64,000 nucleotides of DNA, from assembly GCF_050589845.1 (NCBI RefSeq), contig NZ_JBNGPA010000004.1:240140-304139 (forward strand), in the 5' to 3' direction. Below the pieces are notes generated by a model that saw only the letters and a program-made list of their open reading frames with translations, was not told where the DNA came from and did not search any database. This stretch comes from Carboxylicivirga agarovorans (GTDB lineage: Bacteria > Bacteroidota > Bacteroidia > Bacteroidales > Marinilabiliaceae). Shown in pieces: positions 1-9,381 of this stretch (the stretch's first letter is position 1; the number at the start of each line of letters is the position of its first letter). Made by a program: the position numbers and the translations under genes.

Positions 1-292
1 TGTTGGTAAGCCATTTATTTTATCTTGATTTTTAAACCGTTTTTAACCCCTCTTTAAACATTAACAAACAAAGAAATTATTAAATTTGAAGCCTATTAAC
101 AGTTTGTTGAAATAGTTTAAAATCTAATTAATATCAATGAATTAACAGATTGTAAACATGTTAATAAGCGGTTAGTAAGCATTAGCTTTATTGTGAAAAC
201 CTGACAAACAAACTTTATTCAATAAAAATACTAACCTTGCTAACAGGATATCATTATTACTATATTTTTTAAATTTCTTTCTATAATATAAT
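1..292. other. Non-coding leader upstream of nadA
   Basis: Very AT-rich stretch with no convincing ORF on either strand. TAACCTTG at 232-239 differs by one base from the TAnnTTTG -7 box of Bacteroidota, but no matching -33 element is visible. It probably holds the promoter of the plus-strand run that starts with nadA. Nothing else is recognised here. Confidence 0.4.
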
Positions 293-1288
293 ATGAATAT
301 AAAAGATAGTTGGTTGAAAAGTGGATATGTGAATGAACCGGTTCCAACACATATAGATATTAAAAAGGAAATAATTCGTTTGAAGGAAGAGAAGGATGCT
401 ATTATAATGGCTCATTTCTATCAGACAGACGAAATACAGGACATTGCCGACTTTGTTGGGGATAGTTTAGCCCTTGCACAAGAAGCGGCTAAAACAGACG
501 CTAAAATCATTGTTTTAGCGGGTGTTCATTTTATGGGTGAAACGGCTAAAATTCTTTCACCTGATAAATTAGTCCTGGTGCCTGATTTAAATGCCGGATG
601 TAGTCTTGCTGACAGTTGTCCGCCTGAGGAGTTTAAAGCTTTTGTTGATCAGCATCCTGATCATACCGTACTAACCTATGTTAATACCACTGCAAAAATT
701 AAAGCTTTATCTGATATCGTTGTGACGTCAACGAATGCAAAAAATGTTGTTGATAGTTTACCTAAAGAAGAAAAGATAATTTTTGGTCCTGACCGTAACC
801 TGGGTAATTATCTTAATAGTATTTCAGGAAGGGATATGTTGTTATGGGATGGTGCGTGTCATGTTCATGAAAAATTCTCTGTTGAAAAAATAGTAGAATT
901 AAAGAAAGAACATCCTGAAGCTGTTGTGCTGGCACACCCTGAATGTAAAAAGCCGCTCTTATTACTGGCCGATTTTGTAGGTAGTACCGCAGCACTTCTT
1001 AAACATTCAATTAACAGTGATGCTAACAAATTTATTGTTGCAACAGAATCAGGAATCATTCATCAGATGCAGAAAGAGAGTCCAGATAAAGTCTTTATTC
1101 CTGCTCCTCCCAATGATTCGACATGCGCTTGCAATGATTGTGAATATATGAAACTCAACACCATGGAGAAATTATATAATTCACTAAAGTATGAATGGCC
1201 ATCTATTGATGTGGATGAGGATATTCGAAAGGATGCAGTTAAACCAATTAATAGAATGTTGGATATTTCAAAAAAAGCCGGACTTTAA
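293..1288 (+). CDS. nadA: Quinolinate synthase
   Basis: Condenses iminoaspartate (made by NadB) with dihydroxyacetone phosphate to give quinolinate, the second step of de novo NAD synthesis; a cytoplasmic [4Fe-4S] enzyme. The 331-residue protein has the family signatures AHFYQTDEIQDIADFVGDS near residue 40, GCSLADSC (Cys103, Cys109), DGACHVHE (Cys189) and the C-terminal Cys cluster CACNDC (Cys278, 280, 283). Cys103, Cys189 and one Cys of the last cluster are the expected iron-sulfur ligands. Length is normal for the family. The gene for its partner, nadB, lies 45 kb away at 45899, and nadC is not in the window. Identification is secure. Confidence 0.97.
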   Translation: MNIKDSWLKSGYVNEPVPTHIDIKKEIIRLKEEKDAIIMAHFYQTDEIQDIADFVGDSLALAQEAAKTDAKIIVLAGVHFMGETAKILSPDKLVLVPDLNAGCSLADSCPPEEFKAFVDQHPDHTVLTYVNTTAKIKALSDIVVTSTNAKNVVDSLPKEEKIIFGPDRNLGNYLNSISGRDMLLWDGACHVHEKFSVEKIVELKKEHPEAVVLAHPECKKPLLLLADFVGSTAALLKHSINSDANKFIVATESGIIHQMQKESPDKVFIPAPPNDSTCACNDCEYMKLNTMEKLYNSLKYEWPSIDVDEDIRKDAVKPINRMLDISKKAGL

Positions 1289-1313
1289 GAACCTTTAACG
1301 AACCTTACCCGCA

Positions 1314-1703
1314 ATGGAAAAGTTAGAACATCCTGTATCTGTTTTATTAGTCGAAGATAATGTGTTGAACCAAAAATTGATCTTTCTCAATTTATCCAAG
1401 TATGGTTTTAAGATTGATATCGCCAATCATGGCAGGGAAGCTATGGAAAAACTGGAGCACGGTCAATATGACCTGATTCTTATGGATCTGATGATGCCAA
1501 TTATGGATGGATTGGAAACGACAGTTGCGATTCGTGAAAAGGAGAAAGTCACAAAGCAACATATGCCAATAGTTGGTTTAACTGCTAATACCTATGACGC
1601 CGATCGTGAAAAGTGTCTGTCATATGGTATGGACGAGTATATGGCTAAACCTTTCGATCTTCAGGAATTCTTCACTAATTTAAAGAAATTGAATATAATT
1701 TAA
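1314..1703 (+). CDS. Stand-alone response-regulator receiver protein
   Basis: A single REC domain of 129 residues with no output domain. The acidic pair Glu14-Asp15, the phospho-acceptor Asp58 (in LILMDLMMP), Thr90 and Lys112 (MAKPFD) are all present, so it should be phosphorylated. The NxxNQ element after the acidic pair (VEDNVLNQ) resembles receiver domains of hybrid histidine kinases. It lies 25 nt after nadA and 7 nt before ruvB, with no histidine kinase nearby, so it is probably co-transcribed but functionally an orphan CheY/Spo0F-like relay. Its partner cannot be told from the sequence. Confidence 0.9.
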   Translation: MEKLEHPVSVLLVEDNVLNQKLIFLNLSKYGFKIDIANHGREAMEKLEHGQYDLILMDLMMPIMDGLETTVAIREKEKVTKQHMPIVGLTANTYDADREKCLSYGMDEYMAKPFDLQEFFTNLKKLNII

Positions 1704-1710
1704 ACTGTAT

Positions 1711-2724
1711 ATGACTTTCGACATAAGAGGTAATGGAGATACAGAAAAGGAGCTTGAGAGGGCTTTAAGGCCCCTTTCATTTTCTGATTTTAAAGGACAG
1801 GATAAAATTGTCGAAAATCTCGAAATATTTGTTCAGGCTGCCAGAATGAGGGGCGACGCGTTGGATCATGTTTTGTTGCATGGTCCTCCTGGATTGGGAA
1901 AAACAACATTATCAAATATTATTGCACATCAGTTAGGTGTTGGGTTTAAGTTAACAAGTGGTCCTGTTTTAGATAAGCCGGGTGATCTGGCAGGTATTTT
2001 GACAAGTCTTGAAGAGAATGACGTATTGTTTATTGATGAAATACATCGCTTAAGCCCCGTTGTTGAAGAATATTTGTATAGTGCGATGGAAGATTTCAGA
2101 ATTGATATCGTTATTGATAAAGGTCCTGGTGCGCGAAGTATACAAATAGACTTAAATCCATTCACACTTATAGGGGCTACTACTCGCAGTGGTTTATTGA
2201 CAGCTCCTCTTAGAGCCCGCTTCGGTATAAACAGTCATCTGGAGTATTATAACTCAGAAACCATCGCGCACATTATTGAGCGTTCAGCAGATATTCTTGA
2301 GGTACGTATTCACCAAAACGCCGCTGATGAAATTGCAAGAAGAAGTCGCGGTACACCACGTATTGCCAATGCTTTGTTAAGACGGGTTCGTGATTTTGCA
2401 CAGGTCAAGGGAGATGGAACAATTAACCTTGATATAAGCAGGTTGGCCTTAAATGCTTTGAATATAGATACTTTTGGGCTTGATACCATGGACCATAAAA
2501 TCCTGTTAACATTAATCGATAAGTTTAATGGTGGTCCTGTTGGTGTTAATACCATTGCAACTGCAGTTGGCGAAGATGCCGGTACCATTGAGGAAGTTTA
2601 TGAGCCGTTTTTAATTATGGAAGGGTTTATTAAACGCACACCAAGAGGTCGTATGGCAACAGCCCATGCATATGAACATTTAGGAAGAGAAACGAATTTA
2701 AACCAGGGAACCCTATTTTCATAG
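1711..2724 (+). CDS. ruvB: Holliday junction branch-migration helicase RuvB
   Basis: AAA+ motor that works with RuvA and RuvC to migrate and resolve Holliday junctions. Of 337 residues, the N-terminal AAA+ domain has Walker A GPPGLGKTT, Walker B DEIH, sensor 1 GATTRSGLL and the Arg element RSRGTPR; the C-terminal winged-helix domain ends with the conserved KRTPRGR stretch. Full length and intact. Neither ruvA nor ruvC is in the window, which is common in this phylum. The flippase gene follows after only 4 nt. Confidence 0.97.
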   Translation: MTFDIRGNGDTEKELERALRPLSFSDFKGQDKIVENLEIFVQAARMRGDALDHVLLHGPPGLGKTTLSNIIAHQLGVGFKLTSGPVLDKPGDLAGILTSLEENDVLFIDEIHRLSPVVEEYLYSAMEDFRIDIVIDKGPGARSIQIDLNPFTLIGATTRSGLLTAPLRARFGINSHLEYYNSETIAHIIERSADILEVRIHQNAADEIARRSRGTPRIANALLRRVRDFAQVKGDGTINLDISRLALNALNIDTFGLDTMDHKILLTLIDKFNGGPVGVNTIATAVGEDAGTIEEVYEPFLIMEGFIKRTPRGRMATAHAYEHLGRETNLNQGTLFS

Positions 2725-2728
2725 TATT

Positions 2729-4198
2729 TTGAGTAAACTTAAAAAGCTTGCCGGAGATACAGTTATCTATGGTCTTAGCACCATACTCGGGCGATTAATT
2801 AATTGGTTGTTAATGCCGTTTTACATTCGAACTCTTGATAAAGTCGAATTTGGTGGTGTTGTAAATATTTACAGTTATATAGCTGTAATTCTTGTTATAT
2901 TGACCTTAGGTTTCGAAACCGGATATTTTCGTTTTGTTAAAGAACACAGAAGGCAGGTACTGCTCAAAAATCTTGGAACTGTTATTACATCACTCAGTTT
3001 ATTGTTTGTCGTTTTAGTCTATATGTTTAAATCTCCTATAACTGATGTGCTTGGAGATGAGTATTTACGAGCTGATTATTTTCTTATCGCCGCCGCTATT
3101 GTTGCTCTCGATGCAATCACCAGTATTCCATTTGCTGATCTGAGAATTCAAAACAGAACAATACGTTATGCTTCTTTAAAGTTTATCTCAGTTATTTTGA
3201 ATGTGGGTTTTAATGTCTTTTTCCTCGTTATTTGCCCTTATCTGCTAAAAGAGGGGTATGACATCATTGAAGTTATATTTGATCCAAAAAATAAGCTCTA
3301 TTACGTTTTTGTATCGAATTTATTAAGTTCTCTTATAATTAGCTTTTTCTTGATACCAACAATGTTCTTTGTAAAAGCTTCCTTTGATTTAAAGTTGATC
3401 AAAAAAGTATTGAAATATTCTTTACCTATCATGGTGGTCGGTTTGTTTGGAATGCTGATTCAAAACAGTGACAAAATATTGATGGTGCATTTGATTGATA
3501 CTGATTTTATGGATCCTATGGAAGCTCTTGGTATTTACGGAGCAAACTACAAAATAGGTATATTAATGGCGTTGTTCATACAATCATATCGTCTGGCGTT
3601 TGAACCATTCTTTTTTAAAGAGGGAAAGGAAAAGGCCTCAAAAGATTTGTATGCCCGGATTCTTAAGTACTTTGTTATTTTTGGATGTATTATTTATGTT
3701 GGTGTTCTTGTTTTTATTGATGTTGTAAATATTCTTTTATTACCAGAGTATTACGAAGGAAATGTTATTATTCCATTTATACTTATGGGACAATTATTCT
3801 TCGGTATTTATTACTCCTTATCGCTTTGGTATAAGCTTACCGATCGTACTAATTATGGTGCCTTAATTAGTGGTTTAGGTGCAATACTTGTAATTATTGG
3901 TAACGTTGTTTTAGTGCCTATAATCGGATATTTAGGGGCAGCTATTAGTTCTCTTTGTTGTTTCTTTATTATGACACTGATTTCTTATATTTTAGGGCAG
4001 AAATATTATCCGATAGACTATCCCCTTACGAGAATAATAATTCATATTGTTGCTGCTATTTTAATAGTTTATGTAAGTAATCTGTTTCGTTCAGATTCTC
4101 TATTATTTCATTATGCCATCAAAGGCACTATATTTGTTAGTTATTTTGCTTTTCTTTATATAATTGAAAGAAAAGAGTTCATTAAAATTTTATCATGA
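2729..4198 (+). CDS. Polysaccharide/lipid-linked oligosaccharide flippase (MOP superfamily)
   Basis: Inner-membrane protein of 489 residues with about 12-14 hydrophobic segments. It matches the Wzx-like branch of the MOP superfamily, which flips undecaprenyl-linked oligosaccharides across the membrane. The N-terminus (KKLAGDTVIYGLSTILGRL) is typical of Bacteroidota flippases. The start is TTG at 2729, 4 nt after the ruvB stop; there is no in-frame ATG near the conserved N-terminus, so TTG is needed to keep the first membrane segment. The stop overlaps the dut start (ATGA). Substrate unknown, and no glycosyltransferases are adjacent. Confidence 0.85.
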   Translation: MSKLKKLAGDTVIYGLSTILGRLINWLLMPFYIRTLDKVEFGGVVNIYSYIAVILVILTLGFETGYFRFVKEHRRQVLLKNLGTVITSLSLLFVVLVYMFKSPITDVLGDEYLRADYFLIAAAIVALDAITSIPFADLRIQNRTIRYASLKFISVILNVGFNVFFLVICPYLLKEGYDIIEVIFDPKNKLYYVFVSNLLSSLIISFFLIPTMFFVKASFDLKLIKKVLKYSLPIMVVGLFGMLIQNSDKILMVHLIDTDFMDPMEALGIYGANYKIGILMALFIQSYRLAFEPFFFKEGKEKASKDLYARILKYFVIFGCIIYVGVLVFIDVVNILLLPEYYEGNVIIPFILMGQLFFGIYYSLSLWYKLTDRTNYGALISGLGAILVIIGNVVLVPIIGYLGAAISSLCCFFIMTLISYILGQKYYPIDYPLTRIIIHIVAAILIVYVSNLFRSDSLLFHYAIKGTIFVSYFAFLYIIERKEFIKILS

Positions 4199-4632
4199 CA
4201 CAAGTTCAAATTATTAATAAAAGTAAGCATTCTTTACCTGGTTATAGTACTGAGCATTCTGCAGGAATGGATTTAAGAGCTAACATTGATGGTCCTGTAG
4301 TATTAAAACCATTACAACGTGTTCTAATCCCAACCGGGTTATATATTCAATTACCTGATGGACATGAAGCTCAGATAAGGCCACGTAGCGGTTTAGCTGC
4401 TAAATTCGGCGTAACTGTTTTAAATACACCAGGAACTATCGATGCAGACTATAGGGGTGAAATAAAAGTTATCCTTGTAAATTTATCTAATGAAGATTTC
4501 ACGATTAATGATGGAGAACGTATTTGTCAGATGGTTATAGCTCAGTATACCAAAGTGGAGCTGAATGAAGTTGAAATACTAGAAGAAAGTGTTAGAGGCA
4601 GTGGCGGCTTTGGGCACACTGGAACGAATTAA
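4195..4632 (+). CDS. dut: Deoxyuridine 5'-triphosphate nucleotidohydrolase (dUTPase)
   Basis: Hydrolyses dUTP to dUMP and pyrophosphate, keeping uracil out of DNA and supplying dTMP synthesis. The 145-residue protein shows all five trimeric dUTPase motifs: AGMDLRA, PRSGLAAK, GTIDADYRGE with the catalytic Asp, GERICQM, and the C-terminal RGSGGFGHTG arm that closes over the active site. The start overlaps the flippase stop by 4 nt, implying translational coupling. Confidence 0.97.
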   Translation: MTQVQIINKSKHSLPGYSTEHSAGMDLRANIDGPVVLKPLQRVLIPTGLYIQLPDGHEAQIRPRSGLAAKFGVTVLNTPGTIDADYRGEIKVILVNLSNEDFTINDGERICQMVIAQYTKVELNEVEILEESVRGSGGFGHTGTN

Positions 4633-4659
4633 TTCTTACACTTTTAATTATTTAATACA

Positions 4660-6405
4660 ATGAATATTAGATTCTTGTTCATAACCTTACTTACATTTTC
4701 ATTATTCGGGTGTAAATCTCTAAAGCCTGGTACAGACCTAGAAGTTAGTAAGGAACAAATTAAAAAGGTTCAGTTAACAGATATACAGAAACGGAAATTC
4801 GATTACTTTTTTTACGAAGCCAGTCGTGAAAAGATGAAAGGAAATCTTGAAAAATCGGCCATGTATTTAACTGAGTGCCTTAAAATTGATGCGACAAGCA
4901 GTGCATCGATGTATGAACTGGCTAATATTCTGGTTGCGGGTAATGAAGTTGTTAAAGCTCAAGGTCTTTTAGAACGTGCCATTGCAATCGAACCCGAAAA
5001 TATTTGGTATCGATTAATGCTGGCCGAGCTATATCAGCAGAATAAAATGGGATTTCAAGCCATACGATTGTATGAACAGATTGTAGCCGACTACCCCAAT
5101 AATGATGAATATTTATATGGTTTAGCTCAAGTATACCAAAGAAATGGTGAAAATGAAAAGGCACTGTCCGCCTATAATAAACTTGAAAAAAGTCTCGGTC
5201 TTAATGAGGTTATAATTCTTGAGAAGGAAAAGATATTACTTGGAATAGGCAAAAATAAATCAGCCTTACAAGAATTAAATAAATTAGTTAAGAAGTATCC
5301 TGACGAAGCCAGATACTATGGTTTTATTGCTGATTATTACCTCTATCTTGAGGATGATGAAAACGCAAGAAACTACTACAATATAGTTCTTGAAAAAGAT
5401 CCTGGGAACGTTATGGCATTTTTCAGTCTTGGTAACCTTGCCTTCCAGGCCAATGATACGGTTCAGTTTGTTGAATATTATAAACAAGGATTACAGTCTA
5501 AAACAACACCTTTTGAGTTAAAATTTCAGCGTATTCTTCCTTTTTTAATGGATAGTAAAAACCTAAATAAGTACAAAGGCTTTTTAGTCGAGTTCCTTGA
5601 CACGATAATTGAAGCACACCCATATGAGGCCATGGCTTATGTTTATAAAGGTAATTTTTATCGTGCATTAAATGATAATGATAATGCTTTGGTTGCTTAT
5701 AGAGATGCTCTGTCAATAGAGGAAAAGAATGAATTGATTTGGCAGGATTACCTTTTGTTAATGATCGATGGTCAGGATTTCAATAAAATCTATGGTAACT
5801 CCAAGATTGCTCTCAATCATTTTCCAGATAATGCTTTCTTTTATTTGCTAGCCGGAAGTTCTGCAGGTCAGTTGAATGAGCATAAGGAAGCAATAAGACT
5901 ATTAGAACTTGGATTGTCAAAGGTCAAGGATAATAAAGCCATGGAGGCTCAGTTCTATGCTAATATTGGTGATATTGCTTATTCTGATAATAATCCGGAT
6001 AAAGCGTTTGAATCTTACGAAAAGTCACTAAAGATCGATGAACTGAATATTGTGGTTCTAAATAATTACAGCTATTACCTGACCCTTGAAGGTAAAGATT
6101 TGGATAAAGCTGAACGAATGAGTAGTAAATGTGTGGAGTTAGAGCCAGGTAATTCTACCTATCTCGACACCTATGCATGGGTTCTTTTTAAAAGAGAACG
6201 CTACTTTGAAGCTAAATATATCATTGAACGTGCCATTGATAATGGCGGAGATAATAGTGCTGTAATTGTCGAGCATTATGGTGATATATTATACAAGAAC
6301 GGTGACATAGATGGTGCTGTCTTACAATGGGAAAAAGCCCTTGAAATGGGAAGTGACAGCAAAACTATAAAAATGAAAATTGAGTCAAAAACATATATTG
6401 AATAG
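4660..6405 (+). CDS. TPR-repeat outer-membrane lipoprotein
   Basis: 581-residue lipoprotein: a short hydrophobic signal ending in LFGC (lipid Cys18), then tandem tetratricopeptide repeats over nearly the whole chain, for example around residues 85-190 and 440-560. TPR arrays are protein-protein scaffolds. It overlaps the next gene (DUF4292) by one base, and an EnvC-like protein follows, so this is likely an envelope-assembly operon of three genes. This TPR-DUF4292-M23 order recurs in Bacteroidota genomes as I recall, but the precise function is not known to me. Confidence 0.85.
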   Translation: MNIRFLFITLLTFSLFGCKSLKPGTDLEVSKEQIKKVQLTDIQKRKFDYFFYEASREKMKGNLEKSAMYLTECLKIDATSSASMYELANILVAGNEVVKAQGLLERAIAIEPENIWYRLMLAELYQQNKMGFQAIRLYEQIVADYPNNDEYLYGLAQVYQRNGENEKALSAYNKLEKSLGLNEVIILEKEKILLGIGKNKSALQELNKLVKKYPDEARYYGFIADYYLYLEDDENARNYYNIVLEKDPGNVMAFFSLGNLAFQANDTVQFVEYYKQGLQSKTTPFELKFQRILPFLMDSKNLNKYKGFLVEFLDTIIEAHPYEAMAYVYKGNFYRALNDNDNALVAYRDALSIEEKNELIWQDYLLLMIDGQDFNKIYGNSKIALNHFPDNAFFYLLAGSSAGQLNEHKEAIRLLELGLSKVKDNKAMEAQFYANIGDIAYSDNNPDKAFESYEKSLKIDELNIVVLNNYSYYLTLEGKDLDKAERMSSKCVELEPGNSTYLDTYAWVLFKRERYFEAKYIIERAIDNGGDNSAVIVEHYGDILYKNGDIDGAVLQWEKALEMGSDSKTIKMKIESKTYIE

Positions 6406-7250
6406 TGGGAAAGTCAGGGATTATTTTAGTTGGGATTATATTGATTCTTTTTTCAGGTTGTAAATCAACAAAAGAATATTACACCAAGGAAGGGACTTTA
6501 AGAAATATAGCTGATTATAAACTAATTAATTCAACTACTGAGAATTATTTGAATTATAATACACTTTTCTATAAGCGTTTTAAGGCGAGATACGAAGATT
6601 CGAATAATACACTTTCTTTTACCGGTAATTTATACATTGAAAAGGATTCATCAATAGTAGTTTCCGTGTTAAAAGGTATAGAATGGTTTAGAGTCCGTTT
6701 AACAAATAATTCTGTTGAAATTCTTGATAAAAGAAAGAAGACATATACTAGTGGAGACTATAAAATTTTATGGGATAAATTTATGGTTGAGCTTGACTAT
6801 CATACCTTACAAAGTATACTGACAAATCAGTTATTTGTTTATCCTATCAATAGTGATCAAAAGTTAATTAAACGATACAAACATGAAGTTGGTATCGGGG
6901 AATACCTGCTACAATCTGTTAAAACCGGCAGGTTTGAAAGGAAATATCGAAAGGAAAAAACGAATGAAATGATTTTTCATCAGTTCTCGATTATGCCAGA
7001 TGTTTTTAAAATATCAAAAGTAAATATCAAGGATTTTAATGCCAATAGCGAGTTAGATATTAACTATGATAATTTTTTAAATATAAATAAGAGTATCTTT
7101 CCTTCTATAATCAATATCAATGGTCAGCGTGGTAATGATAGTTTCTCCATTGAACTTCGCTTCGAACATATTGATATAGATAGTGATAGTTCGCTTGGAT
7201 TTAAGTTTTCTGACAAATACAAAAAAGTCGTTATTAGTAATGAAGATTAA
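6405..7250 (+). CDS. DUF4292-family lipoprotein
   Basis: 281-residue predicted lipoprotein with signal peptide and lipobox LFSGC (Cys19). The body is beta-rich and resembles the DUF4292 family, thought to have a LolA/LppM-like fold and therefore a possible lipid or lipoprotein-binding role; that role is inference. The start is GTG at 6405, sharing its G with the TAG stop of the TPR gene, and the 3' end overlaps the EnvC-like gene. The overlaps on both sides indicate co-translation with the envelope genes around it. Confidence 0.78.
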   Translation: MGKSGIILVGIILILFSGCKSTKEYYTKEGTLRNIADYKLINSTTENYLNYNTLFYKRFKARYEDSNNTLSFTGNLYIEKDSSIVVSVLKGIEWFRVRLTNNSVEILDKRKKTYTSGDYKILWDKFMVELDYHTLQSILTNQLFVYPINSDQKLIKRYKHEVGIGEYLLQSVKTGRFERKYRKEKTNEMIFHQFSIMPDVFKISKVNIKDFNANSELDINYDNFLNINKSIFPSIININGQRGNDSFSIELRFEHIDIDSDSSLGFKFSDKYKKVVISNED

Positions 7251-8388
7251 TACCTGGTTTATAATTTTAATTGGTTTACTACTTTCCTTTCAGGCAAGTA
7301 GTCAGTCTCTCGAGCAACTCGAGAATGAAAAAAAGCAGTTAAATCAACGTATTAAAAATGCGAACGCGCTACTTGTAAGCTATAATAAGCAAAAAACTAC
7401 CAGTATTAAAAATATCAATTTATTAAATCTTCAAATCAAAGATCGTGAACGTCTTATATCTATTTACGAGGAGGAAATCAAAGTACTCGAGTCTGATATA
7501 AGGACTTTAGAAATTGAAATAGACGAAACAAAAGAAAAACTTGAGCAGTTAAAAATGCAGTATGCCAAGTTGATTTCTGAAACCTATAATAACAAGAAGA
7601 GATATAATGAGTTATCGTTCTTTTTCGGCGCAGAATCGTTCAATGAAGCTTACCGGCGTTATTCAATGTTGAAAGAATACAATAGATTCCGTCATAATCA
7701 AGGTGTTTTGATAGAGAAAAATGCGAAGGAACTTGATAATTCATACCTTTTATTAAATACTAAATTAAAAGTTCAAAATAATGCTTTAAACAGTGTAAAA
7801 ACACAGCATGAACAGTTGGTGTCTGATAAGTCTGCTGTTAATCGTAAAATTCAGGATTTAAAACGAAAGGAATCGTCAGTAAAACAGGATATACGCAAAC
7901 AAAAGAGAGCCTTAAAAAAGCTTGAAGATGCCATTGTTAAAGTTATTGCTGAAATGTCAAAAGAAAAGGTTGAACCGTCAGATTTTCATTTAGCCAAAGG
8001 ACAATTAAGCTGGCCTATTCAAAAAGGTATCGTTGTAAGTAAATTTGGCGAGCATCAACACCCTGTTTTAAAATACGTTAAGGTTAATAATAATGGTATA
8101 GATATTCAAAGTACTTCTGATAATACCGCAAAGGCTGTATTTAGTGGAAAAGTTACCAGAATTGTTCCAATTCCAGGTTATAATAAAGCCGTATTGGTTC
8201 GTCATGGAAGATTTTTAACCGTTTACGCCAATATTGAGGAAGTTCATGTAAATCCCGGGCAAAACGTAACTAAAAACACTAATATTGGTACTATATACGA
8301 CGGAAAAGGTGAAAATTCTGGTGTTCTACACTTTGAAATTTGGGAGGAAAGTGTGAAATTGAACCCTGAGCACTGGTTATTACATTAA
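7240..8388 (+). CDS. EnvC-like murein hydrolase activator (degenerate M23/LytM)
   Basis: 382-residue exported protein: signal peptide, long coiled coil (about residues 20-235), then a C-terminal LytM/M23 domain. An active M23 peptidase needs HxxxD and HxH zinc ligands. Here the first is NNNGIDIQ (no His) and the last is LHFEI (HxE), so the domain is probably catalytically dead and serves, like EnvC or NlpD, to activate amidases during septum splitting. I chose ATG 7240 because it begins a clean signal peptide (MKINTWFIILIGLLL); a longer frame from 7183 would add 19 residues that only shadow the upstream gene. It overlaps the DUF4292 stop by 11 nt. Confidence 0.88.
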   Translation: MKINTWFIILIGLLLSFQASSQSLEQLENEKKQLNQRIKNANALLVSYNKQKTTSIKNINLLNLQIKDRERLISIYEEEIKVLESDIRTLEIEIDETKEKLEQLKMQYAKLISETYNNKKRYNELSFFFGAESFNEAYRRYSMLKEYNRFRHNQGVLIEKNAKELDNSYLLLNTKLKVQNNALNSVKTQHEQLVSDKSAVNRKIQDLKRKESSVKQDIRKQKRALKKLEDAIVKVIAEMSKEKVEPSDFHLAKGQLSWPIQKGIVVSKFGEHQHPVLKYVKVNNNGIDIQSTSDNTAKAVFSGKVTRIVPIPGYNKAVLVRHGRFLTVYANIEEVHVNPGQNVTKNTNIGTIYDGKGENSGVLHFEIWEESVKLNPEHWLLH

Positions 8389-8508
8389 TTGTTGATTGAT
8401 CGTATAACTATTTCATAACTATTTCGTATAAAACGAATGAGTTTAATAGAATATTGAATAAAAGTCTTTTAAATAAGGCTAACTCTTTCTAATTTTAAGC
8501 ATTATATA

Positions 8509-8916
8509 ATGGAATTGACCGTGAATAAATTAGAATTCAACTCTGAAACTAAAAATATTAATATCGTAGAGAAATTAATAGATGATTTATCAAGTCAGTA
8601 TGATTTGCATAGCGATATTTATGGTAAATTATTATTGGCTGTAGTTGAAGGGGTTAATAACGCGATTGTTCACGGAAATAAACTTGATAAAGACAAGATC
8701 GTTACTGTAGAATATTCCATTGATGATGAGAAGGTAGAGTTCACTATTATGGACGAAGGAATCGGATTTGACTATACTAATATTCCTGATCCAACAAAGC
8801 CTGAAAACCTTGAAAAGACGCATGGTAGAGGTATTTTTTTAATGCATCATTTAGCTGATGATATTGAATTTGAAGAGGAAGGAAGTATCGTCAAAATGAC
8901 TTTCAATATTATTTAA
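8509..8916 (+). CDS. RsbW/SpoIIAB-like ATP-binding protein (anti-sigma kinase family)
   Basis: 135-residue GHKL ATPase domain (HATPase_c_2 type): N-box EGVNNAIVHGN near residue 50, G1 box DEGIGFD near 85, and G2-like HGRGIFLMHHLAD near 105. Such single-domain proteins act as serine kinases or anti-sigma factors in partner-switching systems. No STAS-domain antagonist, PP2C phosphatase or sigma factor is encoded nearby, so its partners must be elsewhere. It abuts ybeY (stop at 8916, next start at 8917). Confidence 0.85.
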   Translation: MELTVNKLEFNSETKNINIVEKLIDDLSSQYDLHSDIYGKLLLAVVEGVNNAIVHGNKLDKDKIVTVEYSIDDEKVEFTIMDEGIGFDYTNIPDPTKPENLEKTHGRGIFLMHHLADDIEFEEEGSIVKMTFNII

Positions 8917-9339
8917 ATGATCGAATTTCTTACCGAGGATGTAGTTTTACCTTCTTTTTTATCTGACCTTACAAAACGTTGGATTGATGAAGTAATATGT
9001 TCATTTAATAAGGAAAAAGGCGATATAAATTATTTATTTTGTTCAGACGAACAAATTCTTAAAGTTAATCAGAAATACCTTGATCACGATTATTATACTG
9101 ACATTATAACCTTCGATTACTGTAATGGAATGGTTATTTCAGGTGATCTTATAATTAGTCTGGATACCGTCAAAAGCAATTCTGATAAATTCAATACCCC
9201 GTATAATGATGAGCTGCACCGTGTAATGATACATGGTATTCTTCATCTCATTGGTTTCAAAGATGCAACAGAAGATGAAAAGGTCATAATGCGTCAAGAG
9301 GAAGATAAGGCTTTATCATTGTTATCAACTTTTCATTAA
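8917..9339 (+). CDS. ybeY: Endoribonuclease YbeY (rRNA maturation)
   Basis: Metal-dependent single-strand RNase involved in 16S rRNA 3'-end maturation and late 30S quality control. The 140-residue protein carries the HGILHLIGF zinc motif near residue 107, giving the first two His ligands. The usual third ligand (GxDH) is replaced by GFKD, a variation I associate with Bacteroidota YbeY, so it need not mean inactivity. The start codon directly follows the stop of the RsbW-like gene. Confidence 0.93.
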   Translation: MIEFLTEDVVLPSFLSDLTKRWIDEVICSFNKEKGDINYLFCSDEQILKVNQKYLDHDYYTDIITFDYCNGMVISGDLIISLDTVKSNSDKFNTPYNDELHRVMIHGILHLIGFKDATEDEKVIMRQEEDKALSLLSTFH

Positions 9340-9381
9340 TTTTGCTGTTTATCTAACAGTGAATGAATAATATTTTAACGT

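Noticed and set aside
7183..7239. Upstream extension of the EnvC-like gene
   Set aside because: It overlaps the preceding gene and would place 19 extra residues before a normal signal peptide.
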